A DNA stretch of 64,000 nt, from positions 67,001 through 131,000 of the forward strand of contig CP110972.1 of assembly GCA_028869255.1 (NCBI GenBank). The letters are read 5' to 3'. Origin of the DNA: Pseudomonas poae (lineage in GTDB: Bacteria > Pseudomonadota > Gammaproteobacteria > Pseudomonadales > Pseudomonadaceae). Shown in pieces: positions 1-8,462 of the stretch. The notes under the pieces were generated by a model, which was given only the letters and a program-made list of their open reading frames with translations, was not told the DNA's origin and did no database searches. The position numbers and the translations under genes were made by a program. Numbering within the stretch: the first letter of the stretch is position 1; each line of letters begins with the position of its first letter.

Positions 1-77
1 AGGTTGAGCTGCGGGTTGTGCTGCATCATCTGAATAAAATCCAGCTCATCCTGCGTCAGAAGCGTGTCGCGTTGCAT
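1..77 (-). CDS. 5' end of an unidentified gene, cut by the window edge
   Basis: An ATG at 75-77 on the minus strand opens a reading frame that runs off the left edge of the window. The visible start is MQRDTLLTQDELDFIQ, with no signal peptide or membrane segment in the 25 residues seen. It lies 58 bp downstream of the LOV gene on the same strand, so the two may be co-transcribed. I do not recognise the product and too little is present to assign one. Confidence 0.45.
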   Translation of the reverse strand, partial: MQRDTLLTQDELDFIQMMQHNPQLN

Positions 78-135
78 GAGGCGTGCTCAAGGGAGAAATA
101 TTAAAACGCCATTATCCGCTTAATGGCCGCATTTT

Positions 136-603
136 CTAAGCTTTGTTCGATCCGCTTGTCGCTTTGAGCATTGCCAGCTCGGCCTTGACCTGGGCCAGTT
201 CCGCTTCCAGCTGGGCGACGCGCTGCTGGGCCCGGACCTGCCGGGTCACGTCCTTCTGCACGCCGACGAAATAGGTCTGCTTGTCGGCCTCGTTGTACAC
301 CGTCGACAGTGACAGCTCGTTCCAGAAGTGGCTGCCGTCCTTGCGATAATTGCGCAGGGTTTCCCGGCAGGAACCGCCACTTTCCAAGGCTTCTCGAATC
401 GCCATCAGGCCCGGCTGGTCGCGGTCGCCAGACTGCAAGAAGCGGCAATCCTGGTAGAGGATCTCATCCAGTGTGTAGCCGGTCAGTTGCTCGAAGGCCG
501 GGTTGACGTAGATCAGCGGCTTATCCTTGCCTTCGCGTTCGGCCACAACGATACCTTCGTTGGAAGCGTTGATCACCATTTGCATCAGTTGCGCATTAAT
601 CAT
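136..603 (-). CDS. Short LOV blue-light photoreceptor
   Basis: This is a single PAS/LOV domain protein of 155 residues. The flavin-adduct motif reads YQDCRFLQ, which puts the reactive cysteine at residue 53. NPAFEQLTGY and NYRKDGSHFWNE are the usual LOV core segments, and the C-terminal helix (about residues 120-155, rich in Ala, Glu and Gln) is a Jalpha-like coiled coil. There is no output domain. Length, start sequence MINAQL and Cys53 match the short LOV proteins of Pseudomonas (PpSB1-LOV type), which bind FMN and dimerise in light. I chose the ATG at 603 by analogy with that family; an in-frame ATG at 615 would add four residues, and neither has a strong ribosome site. Confidence 0.88.
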   Translation of the reverse strand: MINAQLMQMVINASNEGIVVAEREGKDKPLIYVNPAFEQLTGYTLDEILYQDCRFLQSGDRDQPGLMAIREALESGGSCRETLRNYRKDGSHFWNELSLSTVYNEADKQTYFVGVQKDVTRQVRAQQRVAQLEAELAQVKAELAMLKATSGSNKA

Positions 604-732
604 CGAGCGGTCCATGGCTTGTTATTCGAACTGGCAGTTTATGACATGCCCTGAATGTTGCACGGCGGGCACCGAAATATTTGTGACAGCTGCTAATATC
701 CCACGCTTCCGCTCAACTACAGGATCAGATTG

Positions 733-1188
733 ATGAAAGTCGCCATCCTTTCCGGCTCGGTGTACGGCACGGCTGAAGAAGTCGCCCGCCATGCCGCCGG
801 CATCCTCAACGCCGCCGGTTTTGAGGCCTGGCACAACCCACGCGCCACCTTGGCGGATGTGCAGGCTTTTGCTCCCGAGGCCTTTCTGGCGGTGACGTCC
901 ACCACCGGCATGGGTGAGTTGCCCGACAACCTGCAGCCCCTGTATTCGTCGATACGCGATCAATTGCCGGCTGCCTGGCGTGGCTTGCCCGGCGCGGTGA
1001 TCGGCCTGGGCGACGCCAGCTATGGTGACACCTTCTGTGGCGGCGGCGAGCAACTGCGCGAGCTGTTCGGTGAACTGGGCGTGCGTGAAGTCCTGCCGAT
1101 GCTGCGCCTGGACGCCAGTGAAAGCGTTACCCCCGAAGCCGACGCCGAACCGTGGCTGGCCGAGCTGGTCACTGCACTGCGCGCTTGA
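733..1188 (+). CDS. Flavodoxin (MioC-like)
   Basis: This is a single-domain flavodoxin of 151 residues. The N-terminal SGSVYGTAEEVA segment is the FMN phosphate-binding loop, TSTTGMGELPDN is the 50s-type loop, and GLGDASYGDTFCGGG is the isoalloxazine-binding loop. Such proteins carry electrons in the cytoplasm between reductases and acceptors. The ATG at 733 follows AGGAT by 7 nt; a TTG three bases earlier is less likely. It is divergent from the LOV gene and converges with the LysR gene, overlapping its 3' end by 20 bp. Confidence 0.9.
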   Translation: MKVAILSGSVYGTAEEVARHAAGILNAAGFEAWHNPRATLADVQAFAPEAFLAVTSTTGMGELPDNLQPLYSSIRDQLPAAWRGLPGAVIGLGDASYGDTFCGGGEQLRELFGELGVREVLPMLRLDASESVTPEADAEPWLAELVTALRA

Positions 1189-2065
1189 CCGGGTATTCAC
1201 GCAGCAACGCCAGCCAGGCTTGCGCGGCTCTGGACAGGTAGGCGCCCTCACGCCAGATAAAGGCAATGTCCCAGCGCAGGTAATCGGGCGCCTTCAGTGT
1301 GAGGCGCACCACACCCGGTCGCACCAGCCCACGGGCGACCACGCTGGGCAACAGCACCACGCCCTGGCCGGCGGCGACCAGAGCGGCGAGGAAATCCGCC
1401 TGGCCGCTGCGCCCGATTTCCTTCGGGGTAAAGCCCAATTGCTGACACGCCTGCATCAGCCGGTCGTTGAGCACAAAGCTGCGTTGGTACATCAGGAACG
1501 GCGTATCGGCCAATTCCTCGAGCCGCACCTGGGCGTTCTCCGCCAAAGGGTGATCAATCGGCAGCAGCGCATCCAGTGGCTCATCGCAGAACGCTTGCCA
1601 GGCAAACGCCGGGTCGCTGGGCTTCAAGCTGCCGCCCACTTCCAGCTCACCGCTGAGAATCGCCTGTTCGATATTGCGGCTGCCGCCTTCGAGCAACTGG
1701 ATGGTCACGTTGGGATAGCGCCTGCGGTACTCGGCAAACAGCCCGGCAAACAGCGTATCGCCCGCCAGCAGCGGCAGGCCCAGGCGTAGCTCGCCGCGAG
1801 TGAGTTGGTGCATATCGTCCAGCTCGCTGATCAGCTCGGCTTGCAGGCGCAGCATGGCTTGCGCACGCAGCAACACCACTTCGCCGGTGGCGGTAAGGCG
1901 GATCTGCGAACCGATGCGGTCGAGCAGCGGCGTACCGAGGCTTTGTTCCAGCTGCGCCACCTGTTTGCTCACGGCAGACTGGCTGATGTGCAAGGTTTTG
2001 CCGGCTTGGGTAAACCCGCCCCGCTGGACCACTTCGACAAAACTGCGCAGTTGTTTGAATTCCAT
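1169..2065 (-). CDS. LysR-type regulator next to cidAB
   Basis: The protein has 298 residues: an N-terminal winged HTH (MEFKQLRSFVEVVQRGGFTQ, then SQSAVSKQVAQLE) and a periplasmic-binding-like effector domain from about residue 90. The start at 2065 gives the standard LysR N-terminus; longer in-frame starts add sequence that does not resemble the family. It is divergent from cidA with a 112-bp gap. LysR genes beside cid/lrg operons usually control them in response to acetate or weak acids (known for CidR in other bacteria), so this is probably the local regulator. The effector is inferred. Confidence 0.87.
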   Translation of the reverse strand: MEFKQLRSFVEVVQRGGFTQAGKTLHISQSAVSKQVAQLEQSLGTPLLDRIGSQIRLTATGEVVLLRAQAMLRLQAELISELDDMHQLTRGELRLGLPLLAGDTLFAGLFAEYRRRYPNVTIQLLEGGSRNIEQAILSGELEVGGSLKPSDPAFAWQAFCDEPLDALLPIDHPLAENAQVRLEELADTPFLMYQRSFVLNDRLMQACQQLGFTPKEIGRSGQADFLAALVAAGQGVVLLPSVVARGLVRPGVVRLTLKAPDYLRWDIAFIWREGAYLSRAAQAWLALLREYPVKRAVQ

Positions 2066-2177
2066 CGGCGTGATTCCCGGCTCCATATTCCAAAGTGGAA
2101 TGGCTGGCAGTCTAACAATTCGCTGTGGGGATGGCAGGCGGCTCTTTAAAATAAGCGCCTGCGAGGACCCAAAGCCC

Positions 2178-2564
2178 ATGAAACGTCTCACCTTCAAACA
2201 CCTTGGCCGCCTGCTCGGCGAGCTGGTCGTGCTGCTGGCTATCTACTGTTTGGGCTGCCAGTTGGCGATATGGCTGGACTGGCCGATTCCGGGTGGCGTA
2301 GTGGGCCTGGGCCTGCTGCTGGCAACCTTTGCCAGTGGCCTGGTCAAGCCGGCGGCCCTGCAATTGGGCGCCGGGGTGCTGATGGCCGAGATGCTGCTGT
2401 TCTTTATTCCGGCCTTGATGAGCCTGTTGGATTACGGTGGCCTGCTGCGCAATGACGGCTGGCGCATCCTGCTGGTGATCGGGATCAGCACGCTCTCGGT
2501 GATGCTGGTGACGGCGTTCACGGTTGAAATGGTGTGCCGCTGGAGGCTGCGTCGTGAAGCTTGA
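2178..2564 (+). CDS. cidA: CidA/LrgA-family holin-like membrane protein
   Basis: A 128-residue inner-membrane protein with four predicted hydrophobic segments and the family segment IPGGVVGLGLLL followed by LMAEMLLFFIPAL. CidA/LrgA proteins pair with CidB/LrgB and have been linked to holin-like control of lysis and to pyruvate or overflow-metabolite transport. GAGG lies 11 nt before the ATG. It overlaps cidB by 11 bp, which indicates translational coupling. Confidence 0.9.
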   Translation: MKRLTFKHLGRLLGELVVLLAIYCLGCQLAIWLDWPIPGGVVGLGLLLATFASGLVKPAALQLGAGVLMAEMLLFFIPALMSLLDYGGLLRNDGWRILLVIGISTLSVMLVTAFTVEMVCRWRLRREA

Positions 2565-3240
2565 GCTGATGCCGGTGTTCTGGCTCGCCTTGACCCTCGG
2601 CGCCTATATCTTCAGCCGCTGGCTCTACCGCCGTACCGGGCGCTATTTGCTGTCACCCTTGATTCTGGTGCCGGCGCTGCTGCTGGCGGTGGCCGTGCCG
2701 ATGAACACCGCTTATGCCGAATACGCCGCCGACACCCATTGGCTGATGCTGGTGCTGGGCCCGGTCACCGTAGCGTTTGCCGTACCGATCTGGCAGCAGC
2801 GCCGCTTGTTGGCGCGGCACTGGTCGGCGTTGTTGCTGGGGATGGTGGCCGGGAGCGCGGCGTCCATCGCCACCTCGTTCGGTCTGGCGAAGGCGTTGGC
2901 GCTGGACAGCTCGGTCACCATGTCCCTGGTGCCGCGCTCGATCACCACGCCGTTTGCCATGCCGGTGTCTTCGGACCTGGGCGGCGTGCCGGAACTCACG
3001 GCCGTGTTCGTGATGTTCACTGGCGTGTTTGGTGCGATGCTCGGCGGCGTGCTGCTCAAATGGCTGCCGCTGCGCACACCTCTGGCGCGGGGTGCGTTGT
3101 TCGGTGTGGGGGCTCACGGTGCAGGGGTCAGCCGGGCCCATGAGGTGGGTGGCGAGGAGGGCTCGGTCGCCGGCCTGGTGATGGTGTTGACGGGCCTGCT
3201 CAACCTGTTCGCCGTGCCTTTATTGGCGGCGCTTCTCTGA
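2554..3240 (+). CDS. cidB: CidB/LrgB-family membrane protein
   Basis: A 228-residue multi-spanning membrane protein of the LrgB family. Visible family features are the LVPRSITTPFAMPVS segment and the C-terminal GVGAHGAGVSRAHEVG segment. The GTG at 2554 is preceded by GGAGG with 7-nt spacing, so I prefer it to an ATG 30 bp upstream inside cidA. It is the partner of CidA. The stop is followed by a 150-bp gap before the next operon. Confidence 0.9.
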   Translation: MKLELMPVFWLALTLGAYIFSRWLYRRTGRYLLSPLILVPALLLAVAVPMNTAYAEYAADTHWLMLVLGPVTVAFAVPIWQQRRLLARHWSALLLGMVAGSAASIATSFGLAKALALDSSVTMSLVPRSITTPFAMPVSSDLGGVPELTAVFVMFTGVFGAMLGGVLLKWLPLRTPLARGALFGVGAHGAGVSRAHEVGGEEGSVAGLVMVLTGLLNLFAVPLLAALL

Positions 3241-3356
3241 CGCCGGCTGTGCAAATTTAAACTATTCTCCTAGCTGACTCGCTCGGTCATCAAGCTGGCT
3301 GCGAAGGCAACTACGGCAGCCTTGAGGTCTGACTAGACTGGCCCTTCACCCAAAAA

Positions 3357-3367
3357 AACAATAAGAA
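3357..3367 (+). promoter_or_regulatory. Crc/Hfq (CA-motif) translational control site
   Basis: The 11-mer AACAATAAGAA fits the AANAANAANAA pattern bound by Hfq with Crc. It sits 8 nt before the AAGGAGG ribosome site of the aldolase gene. The identical 11-mer recurs before the LuxR regulator at 10037. Position and repetition support catabolite control of this operon; binding is inferred. Confidence 0.6.
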
Positions 3368-3390
3368 AGTGCGCCAAGGAGGTCGTTGCC

Positions 3391-4173
3391 GTGAGCCTAG
3401 CCCCCGTTCTATCGCCACAGAATGTCAAAGATCAGGTCAGCGCCGCCGAATGGCAAACCCGCGTCGACCTGGCCGCCTGCTATCGCCTGGTCGCGTTGCA
3501 TGGCTGGGACGACCTGATCTTCACCCATATTTCGGCCAAGGTGCCGGGCACCGATGATTTCCTGATCAACCCGTACGGGCTGATGTTCCACGAAATCACC
3601 GCGTCGAGCCTGGTCAAGGTCGACCAGGCCGGCAACAAGTTGATGGACAGCCCCTACGAGATCAACCCGGCGGGCTACACCATCCACAGTGCCATCCATG
3701 AAGTGCGCCACGACGTGACGTGCGTGCTGCACACCCATACTGCCGCTGGTGTTGCGGTGGCGGCGCAGAAGCAAGGCGTGCTGCCGATCAGCCAGCAATC
3801 GATATTCGTGCTCTCGAGCCTGGCCTATCACGCCTACGAGGGCGTGGCGTTGAACCACGAAGAGAAGGCTCGCTTGCAGGCTGATCTGGGTGACAACAAT
3901 TTCCTGATGCTGCACAACCACGGGTTGCTGACCTGCGCCGGCAGCATCGCCGACACCTTCCTGATGATGTTCACGTTCCAGCGCGCCTGCGATATCCAGG
4001 TGCTGGCGCAAAATGGCGGCGCTGAATTGATAGCCATCGGCCCGCAGATTCTCGCCGGTGCCAAAGCGATGGTGGCGGCTGTCACAAAGAGTGCACAAGG
4101 TATGGGGGGCGCGCTGGCCTGGCCGGCGTTGCTGCGTAAGTTGGACAGCCAAGACCCTGGGTATAAAAGCTGA
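3391..4173 (+). CDS. Class II aldolase/adducin family protein
   Basis: The protein has 260 residues and the adducin/class II aldolase fold. The metal-binding histidines are visible as VLHTHTAAG and, later, MLHNHGLLT; DDLIFTHISAKVPG is the N-terminal family segment. Members cleave or decarboxylate sugar phosphates or act on other hydroxy-acids with a divalent metal; the substrate cannot be read here. The GTG start at 3391 lies 8 nt after AAGGAGG. The stop overlaps the next start by one base (TGATG), so it forms an operon with the hydrolase. A Crc/Hfq motif precedes it. Confidence 0.85.
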   Translation: MSLAPVLSPQNVKDQVSAAEWQTRVDLAACYRLVALHGWDDLIFTHISAKVPGTDDFLINPYGLMFHEITASSLVKVDQAGNKLMDSPYEINPAGYTIHSAIHEVRHDVTCVLHTHTAAGVAVAAQKQGVLPISQQSIFVLSSLAYHAYEGVALNHEEKARLQADLGDNNFLMLHNHGLLTCAGSIADTFLMMFTFQRACDIQVLAQNGGAELIAIGPQILAGAKAMVAAVTKSAQGMGGALAWPALLRKLDSQDPGYKS

Positions 4174-5078
4174 TGCCTCTCGCCGAGATCCCGCTTAGAG
4201 CCTGGCGCAAGCGCGGTCAGGAATTCGTCTTTCGTGGCCGTGCGATCCGTTATTGGGTGGCGGGGCAGGGCGAACCGTTGCTGCTGATCCATGGTTTCCC
4301 CACCGCCAGCTGGGACTGGCATTACCTGTGGCAGCCCCTGGCCCAGCGTAACCTGGTGATCGCCTGCGACATGCTGGGGTTCGGCGACTCGGCCAAGCCG
4401 CTGGACCACGACTACTGCCTGCTGGAGCAGGCGGATTTGCAGCAGGCTTTACTGGAACACCTGCGGGTCGATCAGCCGGTTCACGTGCTGGCCCACGACT
4501 ACGGAGACAGCGTGGCCCAAGAGCTGTTGGCGCGGCACTATGAAGGCCGGTTTCACATGGCCAGCTGTGTGTTTCTGAATGGCGGGTTGTTCCCCGAAAC
4601 CCACCGCACGGCGCTGGTGCAAAAGCTACTGCTCAGTCCCTTGGGCTGGATGGTCGGCCGCGCCTTTGGGCGCACTGCCCTGTCCGACAGCTTCAGCCAG
4701 ATCTTCGGCCCCGCCACGCGCCCCAGTGAAAGCGCCCTGGATGATTTCTGGAGCCTGATCAACTGCCACGAGGGCACGCGCATCCTGCATAAACTGATCG
4801 CCTACATTCCCCAGCGCCGGCGCCTGCGCGAACGCTGGGTGGAGGCGATGCAGCGTGGCGAAGTACCGCTGCGGGTGATCGACGGCGAGGTAGACCCGAT
4901 CTCCGGCGCGCACATGGTGGAGCGTTACCACCAATTGGTGCCCCACGCCGACACGGTGCTGCTGGCCAATATCGGTCATTACCCGCAGATCGAGGCGCCG
5001 GTACAGGTGCTCAAGCATTACCTGGCGTTTCGTGAGCGAATCGGGCAGCGGGAGTGGGAGCTGGCTTGCCTGCGATAG
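4173..5078 (+). CDS. Alpha/beta hydrolase (dehalogenase/epoxide-hydrolase type)
   Basis: A 301-residue cytoplasmic alpha/beta hydrolase. HGFPTASWDW is the oxyanion-hole segment, HDYG carries the likely aspartate nucleophile as in haloalkane dehalogenases and epoxide hydrolases, DGEVDPIS is the acid region and GHYPQIEAP holds the catalytic histidine. It is translationally coupled to the aldolase gene. The last eight codons (EWELACLR) and the TAG stop are written by a REPIN left arm, so the C-terminus was replaced or extended by the repeat. The substrate is unknown. Confidence 0.85.
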   Translation: MPLAEIPLRAWRKRGQEFVFRGRAIRYWVAGQGEPLLLIHGFPTASWDWHYLWQPLAQRNLVIACDMLGFGDSAKPLDHDYCLLEQADLQQALLEHLRVDQPVHVLAHDYGDSVAQELLARHYEGRFHMASCVFLNGGLFPETHRTALVQKLLLSPLGWMVGRAFGRTALSDSFSQIFGPATRPSESALDDFWSLINCHEGTRILHKLIAYIPQRRRLRERWVEAMQRGEVPLRVIDGEVDPISGAHMVERYHQLVPHADTVLLANIGHYPQIEAPVQVLKHYLAFRERIGQREWELACLR

Positions 5079-5141
5079 CAATCATTCAGGCAGTGCATCA
5101 TTGACTGATCCCTCGCCATCGCAGGCAAGCCAACGCCCACA
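5054..5141. repeat. REPIN (GGGAGCTGGCTTGCCTGCGAT type)
   Basis: Two inverted REP arms, GTGGGAGCTGGCTTGCCTGC and its near complement ending at 5141, flank a 40-bp spacer. The left arm overlaps the hydrolase stop codon. This is the mobile REP doublet form common in the P. fluorescens group. Confidence 0.9.
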
Positions 5142-5253
5142 CAATCATCCCCCAGCCTTATTGAGCACCATTCAGCCCTGGCCGTATTTATTGTGACCAG
5201 AGGCGCCTTGCCCGACACTCAAGCCATTCCCATTGTCGCCATTGGAGTTCGGT

Positions 5254-6164
5254 ATGAGTGAGTCAGTGCAGTTCCAGGATAAGGTCGTGATCGTCACCGG
5301 TGCCGGCGGCGGGTTGGGCCGGGCCCATGCACTGTTGTTCGCCAAACATGGGGCTCGGGTGCTGGTCAACGACCTGGGGGGTCCACCCAGGGCGAGGGCG
5401 CCAGTGCCTCGGCTGCCGACCGGGTAGTGGCGGAGATTCGCGCCGCCGGCGGTATCGCCGAAGCCAACCATGACTCTGTCACCGAAGGTGACAAGATCGT
5501 GCAGAACGCGCTCGACGCCTTTGGCCGTATCGACGTGGTGGTCAACAATGCCGGCATCCTGCGCGACAAGACTTTCCACAAAATGGACGACGGTGACTGG
5601 GACCTGGTTTACCGCGTGCATGTCGAAGGTGCCTACAAAGTCACCCGTGCCGCCTGGCCGCATCTGCGCGAGCAGGGTTATGGTCGGGTGATCTTCACCG
5701 CATCGACCTCGGGCATTTATGGCAACTTCGGCCAGTCCAACTACGGCATGGCCAAGCTCGGGCTGTACGGCCTGACCCGCACCCTGGCGCTTGAAGGGCG
5801 CAAGAACAACATTCTGGTCAACGCCATCGCCCCTACCGGTGGTACGCGGATGACCGAAGGCTTGATCCCGCCGCAAGTGTTCGAACGCCTCAAGCCCGAG
5901 CTGATCAGCCCGTTGGTGGTGTACCTGGGAAGCGAGGCGTGCCAGGAAACCTCCGGGCTGTTTGAGGTGGGTGGCGGCTGGGTCGGCAAGACCCGCTGGG
6001 AGCGCAGCCTGGGGGTGGGGTTTGATCCTGAGGCCGGGTTTTCGCCGGACGATGTGGCGGCGCATTGGGCGCAGATCTGCGATTTTGAGGGCGCCGCCCA
6101 CCCCAAGGACACGATCGAGGCATTGAAGGAGATGATGGCCAATTTGCAGAAATACAGCCTTTGA
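5254..6164 (+). pseudogene. SDR oxidoreductase (3-hydroxyacyl-CoA dehydrogenase-like), frameshifted
   Basis: The first 43 residues carry the Rossmann start [15 protein letters not shown] and end in VNDLGG. The remainder continues in another frame with NNAG, the Ser region TASTSGIYG and the YGMAK catalytic pair. The join is a run of six G at 5376-5381; one more G restores a continuous protein of about 303 residues ending KYSL. The sequence resembles the dehydrogenase unit of peroxisomal multifunctional enzyme 2, which oxidises (3R)-hydroxyacyl-CoA. Everything else is intact, so a sequencing indel is likely, although slippage in vivo is possible. GGAG lies 6 nt before the ATG at 5254. It follows the hydrolase gene after a REPIN. 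Confidence 0.85.
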
Positions 6165-6191
6165 TCGTTGCCTTAAAAAGCTTTAATCCAA

Positions 6192-6217
6192 CGGGGCGCT
6201 GATGGCGCCCCGTTTTA
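6192..6217 (+). terminator. Rho-independent terminator after the SDR gene
   Basis: CGGGGCGC at 6192-6199 pairs with GCGCCCCG at 6205-6212 over a five-base loop, followed by TTTTATTT. Confidence 0.85.
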
Positions 6218-6225
6218 TTTAAGGT

Positions 6226-6252
6226 AAAAAAAGCCGCTGCAAAGGCAGCGGC
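6226..6252 (-). terminator. Rho-independent terminator on the minus strand
   Basis: GCCGCTGC and GCAGCGGC (6233-6240 and 6245-6252) form an 8-bp stem with a four-base loop. Read on the minus strand, it is followed by seven T. No minus-strand gene is evident upstream of it in the 6253-6645 gap, so it may end an unannotated RNA. The rest of that gap (about 390 bp) shows no convincing gene. Confidence 0.75.
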
Positions 6253-6645
6253 TGAAGTAAGACGTTGGATCAAGGAGCGACAAATCAACGTCAGTGAACA
6301 CGGGTAACAGATTGAAAAAAGGCATCAATCCATCTGAGTCTGGCTGTTCTTCCGGTGGCGGAAGCGGGCGGTTTGCCCTGAAAGCCCGCTAAGAATAGTC
6401 GGTTGTAACAAAATGAGTAATAGCAGTTCAGGACAAGGACTGTTACCAATGGCGCAACAGTCGCCCCGCCAGCCATCCATCCTCCTGATAACCCGCCATC
6501 CAGCCAATCCATGGGCCCGCGCGCACCCCGGCCAGAGCGGCTGGTAATCCTTTCGAGCGACAACACGAATCCCTCCTTGGTGCGCTTATCGCTCCTCACA
6601 GGCGGCAGTAGGGTGGGGCCTTCTGTCACTCACCGGGGAAGACGC

Positions 6646-8436
6646 ATGACAAGAACAACAATGCGCGCCATCTTCAGGCCACAGGCGCTGGCCGCTGCGG
6701 TTGCACTGGGGTGCTGTGCTCAGGCACAGGCTGTTTCATTCAACATTGGCGAGATCGAAGGGCAATTCGATTCCTCGCTGTCGGTAGGCGCGAGCTGGGG
6801 CATGCGCGATGCCGATAAAAAACTGGTGGGCACCGTGAATGGTGGCACCGGGCAGGCGTCGACCGGGGATGACGGGCGGCTGAATTTCAAGAAGGGCGAG
6901 ACCTTCTCCAAGATCTTCAAGGGCCTGCACGACCTCGAGTTGAAGTACGGTGACACCGGCGTGTTTGTGCGCGGCAAGTATTGGTATGACTTCGAGCTGC
7001 AGGACGAAGATCGCGAGTTCAAGCCCATCAGCAACCACAACCGCAAGGAAGGCGCCAAATCCAGCGGGGCGCAGATCCTCGATGCGTTTGTCTATCACAA
7101 CTACTCACTGGGCGACCTGCCGGGCACCGTGCGCGCGGGTAAGCAGGTGGTCAGTTGGGGGGAAAGTACTTTCATCGGCAACTCCATCAACAGCATCAAC
7201 CCGATCGACGTTTCCGCATTCCGCCGCCCGGGCGCCGAGATCAAGGAAGGGCTGATTCCGGTCAACATGCTGTTCGCGTCCCAGAGCCTCACCAATCAAC
7301 TGACGGTGGAAGGCTTCTACCAGTTGGAATGGGACCAGACGGTGCTGGATAACTGCGGCACCTTCTTCGGCGGCGATGTGGCGGCGGACGGCTGCACCAA
7401 TAACTACACGGTGGGCAACCCGGCGATTGCGCCCTTGCAACCGGTGGCGGCGGCATTCGGCCAAGGGTTTGGCGTGACCAATGAAGGGGTGATCGTACGC
7501 CGTGCCGGCGACCGTGATGCGCGTGATTCCGGCCAGTTCGGCGCCGCGTTGCGCTGGCTGGGGGATGACACCGAGTACGGCCTGTACTTCATGAACTACC
7601 ACAGCCGCACGCCAACCGTGGGCACCATCACCAACAACACCAGCCTGGCCACGCTCGGCAGGATTGCCGGCACCGCCAACGGCCTGGCGCCTGGTTCCGG
7701 CTCGGGCCTGGTGCAAAGCCTGATGCTCGGTCGCGGCCAGTACTACCTCGACTACCCGGAAGATATCCGCCTGTTCGGCGCCAGCTTCTCCACCACCTTG
7801 CCCACCGGCACGGCGTGGACCGGTGAGATCAGCTACCGGCCCAATGCCCCGGTGCAACTCAATACCACCGATTTGACCCTGGCCCTGATCAACCCCGTCG
7901 CCGGCCAACTGGCCTCACCCATCCGCAGCAACTTCGGCGACGACAACAAAGGCTATCGCCGTAAAGAGATCACCCAGATCCAAAGCTCCATGACCCAGTT
8001 CTTCGACCAGGTGCTGGGTGCTGAGCGCCTGACGGTGGTGGGCGAAGCGGCCATCGTGCACGTCGCGGGCCTGGAAGATAAATCCAAGCTGCGTTACGGC
8101 CGCGACTCGGTGTATGGCGCCTACGGGTTCCAGGGTGACACCGACGGTTTCGTCACCTCGACCTCCTGGGGCTACCGTGCGCGGGCGATCCTCGACTACA
8201 ACAACGTGATCGCCGGGATCAACCTCAAGCCCAACCTGTCCTGGTCCCACGATGTCGCCGGTTACGGCCCCAACGGTCTGTTCAACAAAGGCGCCAAGGC
8301 CATCAGCGTCGGTGTGGACGCGGACTACCGCAACACCTACACCGCCAGCCTCAGCTACACCGACTTTTTTGGCGGCGACTACAACACCCTGACCGACCGC
8401 GACTTCCTCGCCCTCAGCTTCGGCGTGAACTTCTGA
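6646..8436 (+). CDS. DUF1302 outer-membrane protein
   Basis: A 596-residue exported protein. Residues 1-29 form a signal peptide ending AQAQA, and the chain ends in SFGVNF with a terminal Phe, typical of outer-membrane beta-barrels. Regularly spaced aromatic strands run through the whole length, consistent with DUF1302. Family members are encoded next to DUF1329 proteins, often with RND exporters and catabolic genes. The ATG at 6646 follows GGGGAAG. A CA motif covers codons 2-6. A 26-bp gap separates it from the DUF1329 gene, so the two are one operon. Confidence 0.85.
   Translation: MTRTTMRAIFRPQALAAAVALGCCAQAQAVSFNIGEIEGQFDSSLSVGASWGMRDADKKLVGTVNGGTGQASTGDDGRLNFKKGETFSKIFKGLHDLELKYGDTGVFVRGKYWYDFELQDEDREFKPISNHNRKEGAKSSGAQILDAFVYHNYSLGDLPGTVRAGKQVVSWGESTFIGNSINSINPIDVSAFRRPGAEIKEGLIPVNMLFASQSLTNQLTVEGFYQLEWDQTVLDNCGTFFGGDVAADGCTNNYTVGNPAIAPLQPVAAAFGQGFGVTNEGVIVRRAGDRDARDSGQFGAALRWLGDDTEYGLYFMNYHSRTPTVGTITNNTSLATLGRIAGTANGLAPGSGSGLVQSLMLGRGQYYLDYPEDIRLFGASFSTTLPTGTAWTGEISYRPNAPVQLNTTDLTLALINPVAGQLASPIRSNFGDDNKGYRRKEITQIQSSMTQFFDQVLGAERLTVVGEAAIVHVAGLEDKSKLRYGRDSVYGAYGFQGDTDGFVTSTSWGYRARAILDYNNVIAGINLKPNLSWSHDVAGYGPNGLFNKGAKAISVGVDADYRNTYTASLSYTDFFGGDYNTLTDRDFLALSFGVNF
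6651..6661 (+). promoter_or_regulatory. Crc/Hfq (CA-motif) site at the DUF1302 start
   Basis: AAGAACAACAA fits AANAANAANAA and lies just inside the start codon of the DUF1302 gene, a usual position for Hfq/Crc blocking of translation. Binding is inferred. Confidence 0.6.
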
Positions 8437-8462
8437 TTTGGCTTAAAGAAGGACAAGAATCC

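Noticed and set aside
6291..6629. Minus-strand 112-codon frame in the DUF1302 upstream gap
   Set aside because: Composition is low-complexity (Gly, Arg, Trp) and there is no ribosome site; the minus-strand terminator is better explained by an RNA, if anything.
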